DNA of 64,000 bases from Flavobacterium palustre (lineage in GTDB: Bacteria > Bacteroidota > Bacteroidia > Flavobacteriales > Flavobacteriaceae): contig NZ_BMGA01000003.1 of the NCBI RefSeq assembly GCF_014639535.1, positions 248,001 to 312,000 of the forward strand, in the 5' to 3' direction. Made by a program: the position numbers and the translations under genes. The notes beneath the pieces are model-generated. The model saw only the letters and a list, made by a program, of their open reading frames with translations, did not search any database and was not told the DNA's origin. Below are positions 8,922 through 16,550 of this stretch, piece after piece (position 1 is the stretch's first letter; the number at the start of each line of letters is the position of its first letter).

Positions 8922-8929
8922 TATATTTG
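8922..8929 (+). promoter_or_regulatory. -7 element (TATATTTG) of oxyR
   Basis: Exact TAnnTTTG match 18 bp before ATG 8948. It overlaps the stretch that would be coding if the upstream in-frame TTG at 8915 were the start, so it favours the ATG. Confidence 0.5.
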
Positions 8930-8947
8930 TATCAAAAAATTCTATCC

Positions 8948-9889
8948 ATGACAATTACCCAACTCAAATATGTTTTGGCTGTAGCCGAACACAAAAATTT
9001 CACACTCGCTGCCGAAAAATGCTTTGTAACTCAACCTACCCTGAGCATGCAAATTCAAAAAATTGAAGAAGAATTGAACATTCAAATTTTTGACAGAACA
9101 AAAAAACCAATCCAACTAACGGATATTGGACAAAAAATAGTCAATCAGGCAAAAAATATTGTTAACGAAGCTGATAGAATTCAAGATATTGTAGAACAAC
9201 AAAAAGGTTTCATTGGTGGTGAATTCAGACTGGGCATCATTCCTACAATCATGCCTACCTTATTACCTATGTTTTTGAACAATTTTATCAAAAAACATCC
9301 AAAAGTAAAACTCATTATCGAAGAATTAAATACCGAAGAAATTATCGCCAAGCTCAACAACGGTCATTTAGACGCTGCCATCGCGGCTACCCCTTTGATG
9401 GAAGAAAAAATCAAAGAAATTGTACTTTACTTTGAACCTTTTGTAGCTTATATCCCTGAAAGTCATCATACTTTCCAAAAAAAGGAAATTGAAGTAGAAG
9501 ACTTAAATCTTGATGAAATTTTATTATTACAGGATGGACATTGTTTTAGAGATGGTATTTTAAACCTTTGCAAAAACAATACAAGAAGCGAAGGGAATCA
9601 TTTTCAAATAGAAAGCGGCAGTTTTGAAACCTTAATAAAACTTGCCGATGAAGGACTGGGAACCACTCTTTTACCCTATTTACACACTTTAGATTTAAAA
9701 GAATCCGACAAAATTAAATTACGTCATTTTACAGAACCAAAACCTGCCAGAGAAGTCAGCCTTATTTATCCTAAGAGCGAATTAAAAATTCAAATTATTG
9801 AGGCATTAAGGAGTACCATAGCCGGCGTTGTAAAAGGAGCTATTGTTTTTCAAAATGTACAAATAATAAGTCCGCTGCAAAAAAAATAG
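8948..9889 (+). CDS. oxyR: LysR-type hydrogen-peroxide sensor OxyR
   Basis: 313 aa from ATG 8948. N-terminal winged helix-turn-helix (residues 1-60, FTLAAEKCFVTQPTLSMQIQ) and a LysR effector domain (about 90-300). The diagnostic OxyR redox site is present: Cys199 and Cys208 in DGHCFRDGILNLC, the same numbering and C-x8-C spacing as Escherichia coli OxyR, where oxidation forms a disulfide and activates peroxide defence genes. No catalase or peroxidase gene is next to it in this window. The start at 8948 is chosen over TTG 8915 because the LysR fold begins there and a promoter element precedes it. Confidence 0.93.
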   Translation: MTITQLKYVLAVAEHKNFTLAAEKCFVTQPTLSMQIQKIEEELNIQIFDRTKKPIQLTDIGQKIVNQAKNIVNEADRIQDIVEQQKGFIGGEFRLGIIPTIMPTLLPMFLNNFIKKHPKVKLIIEELNTEEIIAKLNNGHLDAAIAATPLMEEKIKEIVLYFEPFVAYIPESHHTFQKKEIEVEDLNLDEILLLQDGHCFRDGILNLCKNNTRSEGNHFQIESGSFETLIKLADEGLGTTLLPYLHTLDLKESDKIKLRHFTEPKPAREVSLIYPKSELKIQIIEALRSTIAGVVKGAIVFQNVQIISPLQKK

Positions 9890-9912
9890 AGTCAAGAAAT
9901 CTTGACTCTATT
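9886..9912. terminator. Bidirectional terminator after oxyR
   Basis: AATAGAGTCAAG and CTTGACTCTATT form a perfect 12-bp stem with a 4-base loop. The A run to the left becomes a U run for the minus-strand small gene. Confidence 0.8.
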
Positions 9913-9920
9913 GGATGATT

Positions 9921-10121
9921 TTAGTTTCTTTCGACTATAGAAAGACATTTTTGCAATTCAGGCTTTTCTTTAGTATAATAAGTAAGCCAATTTCTTAGAT
10001 GATCCATCTCATGTGGCAATAAATTTCGAACTGCTTTTTTAAGTTCTTTTACAAATAAATCAGGTGCAAAACTAACTCTTTCTAATATCGACTTAGTGTA
10101 ATCATATATCATTCGTGGCAT
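9921..10121 (-). CDS. Small conserved protein, tandem paralog 1
   Basis: 66 aa, acidic-basic helical, no signal or membrane segment. It shares the pattern DYTKSILERVSF-P-LF-KEL-KA---LLP-E-D-L--WL with the neighbour at 10351-10548, so the two are tandem duplicates. Related small proteins with a YTKxILxxVSF motif occur widely in Bacteroidota to my knowledge; their role is unknown. It has its own terminator, shared with oxyR. Confidence 0.75.
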   Translation of the reverse strand: MPRMIYDYTKSILERVSFAPDLFVKELKKAVRNLLPHEMDHLRNWLTYYTKEKPELQKCLSIVERN

Positions 10122-10320
10122 ATCTAATAGTATTAAAAGTTATCAAATTAAGATGTTGTAATTTACAAAAAAACGTCTTTAACCCACAAATCAAAAACAG
10201 TTAAAAAACACATAAATTACGACGAATTACATTTTCTTAAAAATTTAGAAATTTTTAACTTACAAAACAGAGTTGTTTCTTTTACTGTCTTCTATTGTAG
10301 AGAAAAGTTGAGTTCATAAA

Positions 10321-10348
10321 AAAAGGAATCAAAAATGATTCCTTTTTT
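10321..10348 (-). terminator. Terminator of small paralog 2
   Basis: AAAGGAATCA and TGATTCCTTT form a perfect stem with an AAAA loop and flanking A and T runs, just beyond the stop of the minus-strand gene at 10351. Confidence 0.85.
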
Positions 10349-10350
10349 AT

Positions 10351-10548
10351 TTAAATATTTACTATCACTAAGGATGGTTTTAACTCGGGTTTCTCTACTA
10401 TAAATGACATTAACCATTCTTTTAACTGATCCAACTCATAAGGGAGAAGTGTTTTTATGGCTTTTTCGAGTTCTTTACAAAAAAGTACCGGATCAAAACT
10501 AACTCTTTCTAATATCGATTTAGTGTAATCAAACATTATTTTGGTCAT
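10351..10548 (-). CDS. Small conserved protein, tandem paralog 2
   Basis: 65 aa, about half identical to the neighbouring 66-aa protein by eye, with the same core YTKSILERVSFDP. The first 25 codons are nearly identical at DNA level in the two genes, which suggests a fairly recent duplication or strong constraint. No known domain; cytoplasmic by sequence. It has a private terminator between the copies, so the two are probably separate transcripts. Confidence 0.75.
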   Translation of the reverse strand: MTKIMFDYTKSILERVSFDPVLFCKELEKAIKTLLPYELDQLKEWLMSFIVEKPELKPSLVIVNI

Positions 10549-10674
10549 AATAGATTAACTTTAATGATTAAACATTAATTCAAGGCTATGTAAAATTAAG
10601 AATTAAAAACATACTTTACATCTATTTAACGGTATTTTTAAAAATTTATTATGTTCTGTTTCAAAAACTGTTAT

Positions 10675-11334
10675 TTATTTAAAAGCCCTAAACATTTCTC
10701 TCTTTCCCGGAGGGCCTTCCAGTTTTTCGACTTTAAAACCTACTTCTATCATACTTCGTTTGACCACTCCTCTGGCAGCATAAGTAACTAAAACACCATT
10801 TTCTTTAAGTGCATCATACATTTTTTGAAAAATAGCCGTACTCCACAATTCAGGTTGTACCCTGTACCCAAAAGCATCAAAATAAATCAAATCAAACTGC
10901 GCCACATCATCAATATCCTGAAAAAACTGTTTTCTTTTAGTTAATGAAAAATCCTGGCTCAAATCATTCTTTTCATTCCAATCTGAATGGTGCATTTTTT
11001 CAAATATTGCCAATTGATCCTGAGCTTCTAATTCATCCACATAATTCATAGATAAAATTTCCTCAGGGGCAACCGGATAAGCTTCTACCCCAACATAATC
11101 AATAATCTGATTCATTTTTTGTGCTTCTAAAAAACTAATAAAAGCATTCAGTCCTGTACCAAAACCAATCTCTAAAATCGACACTGTTTTGTTTTTAAAT
11201 AACGAAAGTCCGTTTTTAATAAAAACATGCTTAGCCTCCTGAATGGCACCATGTTTAGAATGATAACTCTCGTTCCACTCTTCCAAATGAATTGTTGTAG
11301 AACCATCCTGAGTTTGTATAATTTCTCTTTTCAA
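10675..11334 (-). CDS. mnmD: tRNA 5-aminomethyl-2-thiouridine methyltransferase MnmD
   Basis: 219 aa stand-alone methyltransferase that would convert nm5s2U to mnm5s2U at the tRNA wobble position. The SAM-binding motif ILEIGFGTGLNAF lies near residues 53-65, and YFDAFGYRVQPELW near 150 is the MnmC/MnmD signature. The N-terminus (QTQDGSTTIHLEEWNESYHSKHGA) matches the MnmC methyltransferase domain. The FAD oxidase half of the MnmC fusion is absent, as is usual for MnmD in Bacteroidota. Divergent from ilvE. Confidence 0.9.
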   Translation of the reverse strand: MKREIIQTQDGSTTIHLEEWNESYHSKHGAIQEAKHVFIKNGLSLFKNKTVSILEIGFGTGLNAFISFLEAQKMNQIIDYVGVEAYPVAPEEILSMNYVDELEAQDQLAIFEKMHHSDWNEKNDLSQDFSLTKRKQFFQDIDDVAQFDLIYFDAFGYRVQPELWSTAIFQKMYDALKENGVLVTYAARGVVKRSMIEVGFKVEKLEGPPGKREMFRAFK

Positions 11335-11538
11335 TTTTTGTATCTGTTATTTTGAATCTGTACTAAACAAAGACCAAATTTACTTAAAAAGCCCCATACA
11401 CGACCTTAAAAAGCGATGATTTATTGCATATTTCATAGAAATGATTGTCTTTTTTTTAGTTTTTTTTTGAATATACGAAAATCCTATTCAATAGTAACAA
11501 TTATTAAAATTTTGACAAGTATTTTGTCCTTTTTTATT

Positions 11539-11546
11539 TAATTTTG
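11539..11546 (+). promoter_or_regulatory. -7 element (TAATTTTG) of ilvE
   Basis: Exact TAnnTTTG match. A TTG at 11512-11514 lies 24 bp upstream, slightly beyond the usual spacer range. The predicted leader is about 80 nt, A-rich and without an obvious riboswitch or attenuator. The rest of the 298-bp gap between mnmD and ilvE shows nothing else recognisable. Confidence 0.4.
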
Positions 11547-11632
11547 CAGGAATCAAAGTTTAGTTCATCATAAAGTGAAATTTTATACTTAAGCTTCATT
11601 TATACATTCAAAAAAATAAAAAACATATTATT

Positions 11633-12700
11633 ATGAGTACAACTCAAGCCGGCAAAATTGAAATTATAAAAGCACCTAATACAAAAATTAACGAAGTAGA
11701 TTTTGACAACTTAACCTTTGGTTCTGTATTTACTGATCATTTATTTGAATGTGATTTTAAAAATGGAGAATGGCAAAACCCAACTATTAAACCTTATGCT
11801 CCGTTTTTGATGGATCCTTCATCAAGGGTTTTTCATTATGGACAAACTATTTTTGAAGGAATGAAAGCCTACAAAGATGAAAATGATGATATTTGGCTTT
11901 TCAGACCTGATGAAAATATCAAACGTTTTAACAGTTCAGCTGTTAGAATGGCTATGCCTGAAGTTCCTGAACAGTTATTCATGGAAGGTCTTAACCAATT
12001 ACTAAAACTAGACAAAGCCTGGATTAAAAAAGGCTTAGGAAACACTTTATACATCCGTCCGTTTATGATTGCAACAGGTTTTGGTGTTGTTGCTAATCCT
12101 TCTGACGAATACAAGTTTATGATTATCTTATCTCCTGCAAAAGCTTATTATTCAGGAGAAGTTAAGGTACTTATTGCTGAGCATTACAGTAGAGCTGCTA
12201 ATGGAGGGATTGGTGCTGCAAAGACCGGAGGAAACTATGCAGGACAATTCTACCCTACTACTCTGGCTAACCAGGAAGGTTACCAACAAGTTATCTGGAC
12301 TGATGATGCTACGCATACTAAGCTGGAAGAAGCCGGAACAATGAATGTATTTTTCAGAATCAACGATACTTTGATTACTGCTCCTACCAGCGAAAGAATT
12401 CTGGATGGAGTTACCAGAAAAAGCCTTATTGACATGGCAAAAAGAGAAGGTATCAATATTGAAGTTCGACCAATTCTTGTGAACGAGTTAATCGAAGGTG
12501 TTAAAAATGGCAGCTTAAAAGAAATTTTCGGAGCAGGAACTGCTGCAGTAGTAAGTCCTATAAAAGGATTTGCATACAAAAACGAATATTTTGAATTACC
12601 TAAAACTGAAGATTCTATTGCATTGCAATTGAAAGAGAAATTAACAAACATCCAACACAAATTAGCTGAAGACACTTTTGGCTGGACTGTAAAAATCTAA
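11633..12700 (+). CDS. ilvE: Branched-chain amino acid aminotransferase
   Basis: 355 aa PLP enzyme of fold type IV that transfers the amino group between Leu, Ile or Val and 2-oxoglutarate. The PLP lysine is Lys197 in GAAKTGGNYAG. HYGQTIFEGMKAY near residue 67 and YIRPFMIATG near 141 are typical. Length fits the long BCAT type rather than the 300-residue enterobacterial form. It stands alone, with a promoter element upstream and a strong terminator after it. Confidence 0.95.
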   Translation: MSTTQAGKIEIIKAPNTKINEVDFDNLTFGSVFTDHLFECDFKNGEWQNPTIKPYAPFLMDPSSRVFHYGQTIFEGMKAYKDENDDIWLFRPDENIKRFNSSAVRMAMPEVPEQLFMEGLNQLLKLDKAWIKKGLGNTLYIRPFMIATGFGVVANPSDEYKFMIILSPAKAYYSGEVKVLIAEHYSRAANGGIGAAKTGGNYAGQFYPTTLANQEGYQQVIWTDDATHTKLEEAGTMNVFFRINDTLITAPTSERILDGVTRKSLIDMAKREGINIEVRPILVNELIEGVKNGSLKEIFGAGTAAVVSPIKGFAYKNEYFELPKTEDSIALQLKEKLTNIQHKLAEDTFGWTVKI

Positions 12701-12721
12701 TTTCCTTATTTTTAGATATAG

Positions 12722-12757
12722 AAAAAAGCGATTTTCAAATTTGAAAATCGCTTTTTT
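12722..12757. terminator. Bidirectional terminator ilvE / MazG-like gene
   Basis: AAAAAGCGATTTTC and GAAAATCGCTTTTT form a perfect stem around aaatt, between converging genes. Confidence 0.9.
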
Positions 12758-12827
12758 TATTATAACTGCTAAGATTTATTTAAAACAAAATTTTCTTTTT
12801 CTCCGTCACTAAAGGGTGGAAAATTTC

Positions 12828-13217
12828 TTAAAAATCACCTAATATTTTAGAAAAATCAGGTTTGAAATAATTGGGACCTTTCATTACTTTTCCATCTTCA
12901 CGATAAATAGGTTTCCCATCTTCACCCAGTTTACTCATATTACTTCTCTGAATTTCATCAAAAACAGCTTCAATTTTATCCTGAAGTCCGTGCTCAATAA
13001 TTGTTCCGCATAAAATATACATCATATCGCCCAAAGCATCTGCAATTTCAACCAAATCATTATTTTTAACCGCCTCCAGATATTCTTCATTTTCTTCTTT
13101 CATCAAATGATAACGAAGTGTGTTTTTTGTTTCTCCTAAATCGGCAACAGGATTTTCGCTGTGACCAATTCCGAATGCTGTATGAAATTCTTTTACCGAA
13201 TTGATTTGCTTTTGCAT
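12828..13217 (-). CDS. MazG-like nucleoside triphosphate pyrophosphohydrolase
   Basis: 129 aa all-alpha NTP pyrophosphatase. The metal site ExxE-x(n)-ExxD is visible as EENEEYLEA near residue 41 and EIADALGD near 57. A C-terminal segment (YREDGKVMKGPNYFKPD) is typical of the phosphoribosyl-ATP pyrophosphohydrolase-like subgroup common in Bacteroidota and phages. Likely a house-cleaning enzyme; the substrate is not known. Single gene. Confidence 0.85.
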   Translation of the reverse strand: MQKQINSVKEFHTAFGIGHSENPVADLGETKNTLRYHLMKEENEEYLEAVKNNDLVEIADALGDMMYILCGTIIEHGLQDKIEAVFDEIQRSNMSKLGEDGKPIYREDGKVMKGPNYFKPDFSKILGDF

Positions 13218-13271
13218 AATTATTATGAATTAAATGAAACGCAAATTAGTAACTAATCCTAAACATTTGAC

Positions 13272-13279
13272 TATTTTTG
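13272..13279 (+). promoter_or_regulatory. -7 element (TATTTTTG)
   Basis: Exact TAnnTTTG match 18 bp before the ATG at 13298, which supports this small gene as a real transcription unit. Confidence 0.4.
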
Positions 13280-13297
13280 CAATAAATTTTTAAAATT

Positions 13298-13486
13298 ATG
13301 TTTAGCCAAGGACAATTATTATTTGCACTCTGTTTTGTTATTGCTTTTGTTATCATTATGATTATTTCTTATCGAAAAGACATCAAAACACACAAAATAT
13401 TTTACAAAGGAAATTACAAAATCTTAATTGGTTTCTTTATTTTCATTGGAATTTTATTTCTGATTAAAATATTTTTTAAACATTAA
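13298..13486 (+). CDS. Small two-helix membrane protein
   Basis: 62 aa with two hydrophobic helices (about 6-24 and 43-60) joined by a basic loop (YRKDIKTHKIFYKGNYK). No family recognised with certainty. A well-placed promoter element, codon use like the neighbours and the regular two-helix layout support coding. The 255 bp that follow up to the SRPBCC gene show no gene or clear structure. Confidence 0.6.
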   Translation: MFSQGQLLFALCFVIAFVIIMIISYRKDIKTHKIFYKGNYKILIGFFIFIGILFLIKIFFKH

Positions 13487-13742
13487 CCTGAATCTTTTCG
13501 CCTCAGCTTTTAGATTAAATTAAGAACACACAAAACACAACACACACAAAAACAATTAGTTAATTTAAACAAATAACTTCCTGACTGCTTTTTTCATTAT
13601 CTCAACTCAAAATTGAATTAGGAAAAATTCAATAATTCTTTTCTTTTTCAGCATCTAAAGACCTTTTTTTATAATTTTCACGCTAATAGCTTCGGATATT
13701 GATAAAATTTCTAACTTTACAACAGAAAATAATCAATTTATT

Positions 13743-14855
13743 ATGAGAATTTTAAAATATATCTTTCTTTTATTTTTACTTAGCTTAGTTGCATTATCTA
13801 TTTTCGTTGCTACACAAAAAGGAGATTTCCTTGTAGAAAGAAGTAAGATTATTAATTCTCCCAAAACATCGGTTTATAATTATGTGAATGATTACAGAAA
13901 TTGGAGTGATTTTGGTTCATGGACATCCGAAGATCCGGAAATAAAAGTTAACTATCCTAAAAATACTATTGGAAAAGGAGCTTCTTTCTCTTGGGAAGGA
14001 AAAGACGGTGCCGGAGAAATGAAAACTATCAGAATCATCGAAAACGACAGTATCGTACAATCGATGCAATTTGAAGGAACTAACTCAACTGTTTACTGGA
14101 ATTTCAAAGATACCATTGGCGGTACAAAAGTTACTTGGAAAACCAAAGGAAAAATGAGCTTTTTCTTTAAAATTTATGCTGCTTTAAATGGTGGTGCTGA
14201 TAAAATTATCGGAACTATTTACGAAAAAAGCCTGGTTAATCTTGACAAGGCATTAGATTATGAAATAAATACTTTTTCGACAGTGAACAACGGTGTCGTT
14301 AAAAAACCAATTATGAATTATATTGGTCAAACTTTCAATAGTGAACTAGTCAAAATAAACAAAAACTTCAAAATTGTAATTCCAAAACTTACTACATTTT
14401 GCGAAAAAAATAATATTGTAATCAACGGAAAACCGTTTATTCTTTACCACACTTTTGACACTGCAAAAGGTCTTGCTAAAATCACAATTGGAGTAAGTAT
14501 TAAAGATGCTATATTTTTAAGTGCCGGTAGTGATATTGTAGCCGGAAAGTTAGATGCTTTTGAAGCCGCCAAAACCAGCTTAACAGGTGATTATTCACAC
14601 CTGCAGGCTGCTTATGCTAAGACAAAAAACTACCTAAATCAAAACAAATTAACTCCAAATCCTATTTTTTCTCATTTAGAAATTTATGCTTCAGGGAAAA
14701 ATGAAATCAAAAACCCATCTAAATGGCTTACTGAAGTTTATATCCCTATTGTCCCGAAAGTAGTTCCTCCGGTACAAACTTATAAAGCGGTTGAAACAAT
14801 TGAAAGTTCGCCTGTAGAATCTCATACAAAACCTGAAGAAGAATCCGAATTTTAA
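13743..14855 (+). CDS. SRPBCC domain protein with GyrI-like C-terminal domain
   Basis: 370 aa. A membrane helix or signal (residues 5-23), then an SRPBCC/polyketide-cyclase-like domain (about 30-175; ERSKIINSPKTSVYNYVNDYRNWSDFGSW). A second domain (about 195-345) has the pattern of the GyrI-like small-molecule binding fold: KITIGVSIKD, GDYSHLQAAYAKTKNYLNQN and a closing TEVYIPIVP. A Pro/Glu-rich tail ends the chain. Both domains bind hydrophobic or cationic ligands in other proteins; here they would sit outside the cytoplasm. Function unknown. It lies 61 bp upstream of an ECF sigma gene, so they may be linked. Confidence 0.8.
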   Translation: MRILKYIFLLFLLSLVALSIFVATQKGDFLVERSKIINSPKTSVYNYVNDYRNWSDFGSWTSEDPEIKVNYPKNTIGKGASFSWEGKDGAGEMKTIRIIENDSIVQSMQFEGTNSTVYWNFKDTIGGTKVTWKTKGKMSFFFKIYAALNGGADKIIGTIYEKSLVNLDKALDYEINTFSTVNNGVVKKPIMNYIGQTFNSELVKINKNFKIVIPKLTTFCEKNNIVINGKPFILYHTFDTAKGLAKITIGVSIKDAIFLSAGSDIVAGKLDAFEAAKTSLTGDYSHLQAAYAKTKNYLNQNKLTPNPIFSHLEIYASGKNEIKNPSKWLTEVYIPIVPKVVPPVQTYKAVETIESSPVESHTKPEEESEF

Positions 14856-14916
14856 AAAATCTTTTTTTAACGATTAAACCTTATAAGTACTTATTGCATC
14901 TAACCCAATAAAAAAC

Positions 14917-15459
14917 TTGCTGGACGAAAAGGAATTCATACAACAATTATTAAATCCGAAAACGCAAAACGATGCTTTTCAAAAATTGTTGCATACCTAT
15001 CAAAAACCACTGTACAATCATATTCGTAACATTGTTTTAGATCATGATGATGCTGCCGATGTTTTACAAAACACCTTTATTAAAGTTTTTCAAAATCTTA
15101 AAAACTTTAAAGGCGAAAGCAAATTATTTTCCTGGATGTACCGCATTGCTACTAATGAAGCTTTGACATTTTTAAATCAAAAAGCCAGAAAAAGCGGAAT
15201 TTCATCCGAAAGCCTGCAAAACAAAGCAATAGACAACCTTAAAGCTGACGTTTATTTTGACGGAAATGACATTCAGATTGCATTACACAAAGCCATTGCA
15301 ACTCTTCCCGAAAAACAACAATTAGTATTTAAAATGAAATATTTTGAAGAATTAAAATACGAAGAAATATCCGAAATCCTAGGCACATCAGTAGGTGCGC
15401 TAAAAGCCTCTTACCATCATGCCGTAAAAAAAATCGAAGCACTTTTAACCGTAAATTAA
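14917..15459 (+). CDS. ECF-type RNA polymerase sigma factor
   Basis: 180 aa. Region 2 (about 25-95; FQKLLHTYQKPLYNHIRN, DVLQNTFIKVFQNL, SWMYRIATNEALTFL) and region 4 (about 120-175; LPEKQQLVFKMKYFEELKYEEISEILGTSVGALKASYHHAVKKI) are complete. No ATG is available at the right place, so the start is the rare TTG at 14917. It is followed at 33 bp by a single-pass membrane protein and then by a secreted helical protein, the usual layout of a sigma factor with its regulators in Flavobacteria. Confidence 0.92.
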   Translation: MLDEKEFIQQLLNPKTQNDAFQKLLHTYQKPLYNHIRNIVLDHDDAADVLQNTFIKVFQNLKNFKGESKLFSWMYRIATNEALTFLNQKARKSGISSESLQNKAIDNLKADVYFDGNDIQIALHKAIATLPEKQQLVFKMKYFEELKYEEISEILGTSVGALKASYHHAVKKIEALLTVN

Positions 15460-15492
15460 ACCTTTTACATTTAATTTAGTCAAATAGCTATC

Positions 15493-15909
15493 ATGAAAGA
15501 ATTCAAATTAAATACAAACCCTAAAATCGAATCAGGATTCAAAACACCTGATGATTTTTTTGACAAATTTTCGGCAAATCTACTCGAACAATTGCCTAAA
15601 AACGAACCTAAAACCATCTCACTGTTCCAAAAAAAGAAAACAATTATTATGATGGTCGCGGCTGTTTTTGTTTTGGCTTTAGCTATACCTACACTAATAA
15701 AAAATGCGAGTGGCTCCAATGAAATTGACACAGTAACTTTAGAAAATTATTTAAGCTATCAGTCTAATGTAAATCAATATGATTTAATAAACGAACTGGA
15801 TGAAGAAGATATTGATAACATTAACAACACCAATATTGTCTTAGAAGACAAAACCATAGAGGATATTTTAATTAACAACAACAATTTAGAACATTATATT
15901 ATTGAATAA
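15493..15909 (+). CDS. Single-pass membrane protein, putative sigma-factor regulator
   Basis: 138 aa. A cytoplasmic N-terminus (1-49; contains FKTPDDFFDKFSANLLEQLP), one membrane helix (about 53-68; IIMMVAAVFVLALAIP) and an acidic, Asn-rich outer part (about 85-138). The layout resembles an anti-sigma factor, and it sits between an ECF sigma gene and a sensor-like gene, with an 11-bp gap to the latter. No anti-sigma zinc motif is seen, so the role is inferred from position. Confidence 0.7.
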   Translation: MKEFKLNTNPKIESGFKTPDDFFDKFSANLLEQLPKNEPKTISLFQKKKTIIMMVAAVFVLALAIPTLIKNASGSNEIDTVTLENYLSYQSNVNQYDLINELDEEDIDNINNTNIVLEDKTIEDILINNNNLEHYIIE

Positions 15910-15920
15910 TATTATAAAAA

Positions 15921-16382
15921 ATGAAGAAGATGAATTTCAAAAAGTTTTTACCCCTGCTATTATTATTTTCTTTGAGCTTTTATGCTCAGGAAAACTTCAA
16001 CGATAAAAAAGAACAAATTAAATCCTTAAAAGTTGCTTTTTTAACTACCGAGCTCAATTTGAGTTCTCAGGAATCAGAAAAATTCTGGCCACTTTACAAT
16101 GCTTATGACAACAAGCAATTTGAAATAAGGCATCAAAAAATGAAAACGTATAAGCATAAGTTCAGCGATGATGCACTAAGCAAAATGAGTGAAAAAGATG
16201 CTGCTTTGCTGCTTTCGCAAATGGAAGCCACAGATGAGGAATTATTTTTATTGCGAAAAAAATTCAGTAAAAGTTTAAGAACTATTCTGCCGGCAACAAA
16301 AATCATTAAATTAAAAAAAGCCGAAGACGATTTTAATCGAAAATTACTCCAACAATACGGAGACAGATCTAAAAGAAAATAA
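15921..16382 (+). CDS. Secreted helical protein, sensor of ECF sigma operon (Spy/CpxP-like)
   Basis: 153 aa. Signal peptide (about 1-22, ending SFYAQ; an alternative ATG lies at 15927). The mature part is helical and highly charged, with the pattern KVAFLTTELNLSSQESEKFWPLYNAYDNK that marks the periplasmic proteins annotated as sensors of ECF-type sigma factors in Flavobacteria, distantly like Spy/CpxP. It probably senses envelope stress and works with the upstream membrane protein. Last gene of the sigma operon, closed by a terminator. Confidence 0.78.
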   Translation: MKKMNFKKFLPLLLLFSLSFYAQENFNDKKEQIKSLKVAFLTTELNLSSQESEKFWPLYNAYDNKQFEIRHQKMKTYKHKFSDDALSKMSEKDAALLLSQMEATDEELFLLRKKFSKSLRTILPATKIIKLKKAEDDFNRKLLQQYGDRSKRK

Positions 16383-16400
16383 ACATTCAAAAAACACCGT

Positions 16401-16426
16401 AAAAGCCGTCTAAAATGACGGCTTTT
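16401..16426 (+). terminator. Terminator of the ECF sigma operon
   Basis: AAAAGCCGTC and GACGGCTTTT form a perfect 10-bp stem around taaaat. Confidence 0.8.
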
Positions 16427-16550
16427 GCATTTATACTACAATCTGATTTTACACGTTATTATACCGCATCTTACCAATACAAAAAGCAGTTTAAATTAAT
16501 TGGCACAGTAATTGGATATTGCAAATTATCAAATGTAAAATACAGTCGCC

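Noticed and set aside
8915..8947. TTG start giving an 11-residue longer OxyR
   Set aside because: The extension covers the -7 promoter element and precedes the LysR fold; with ATG 8948 the Cys residues get positions 199 and 208, as in known OxyR.
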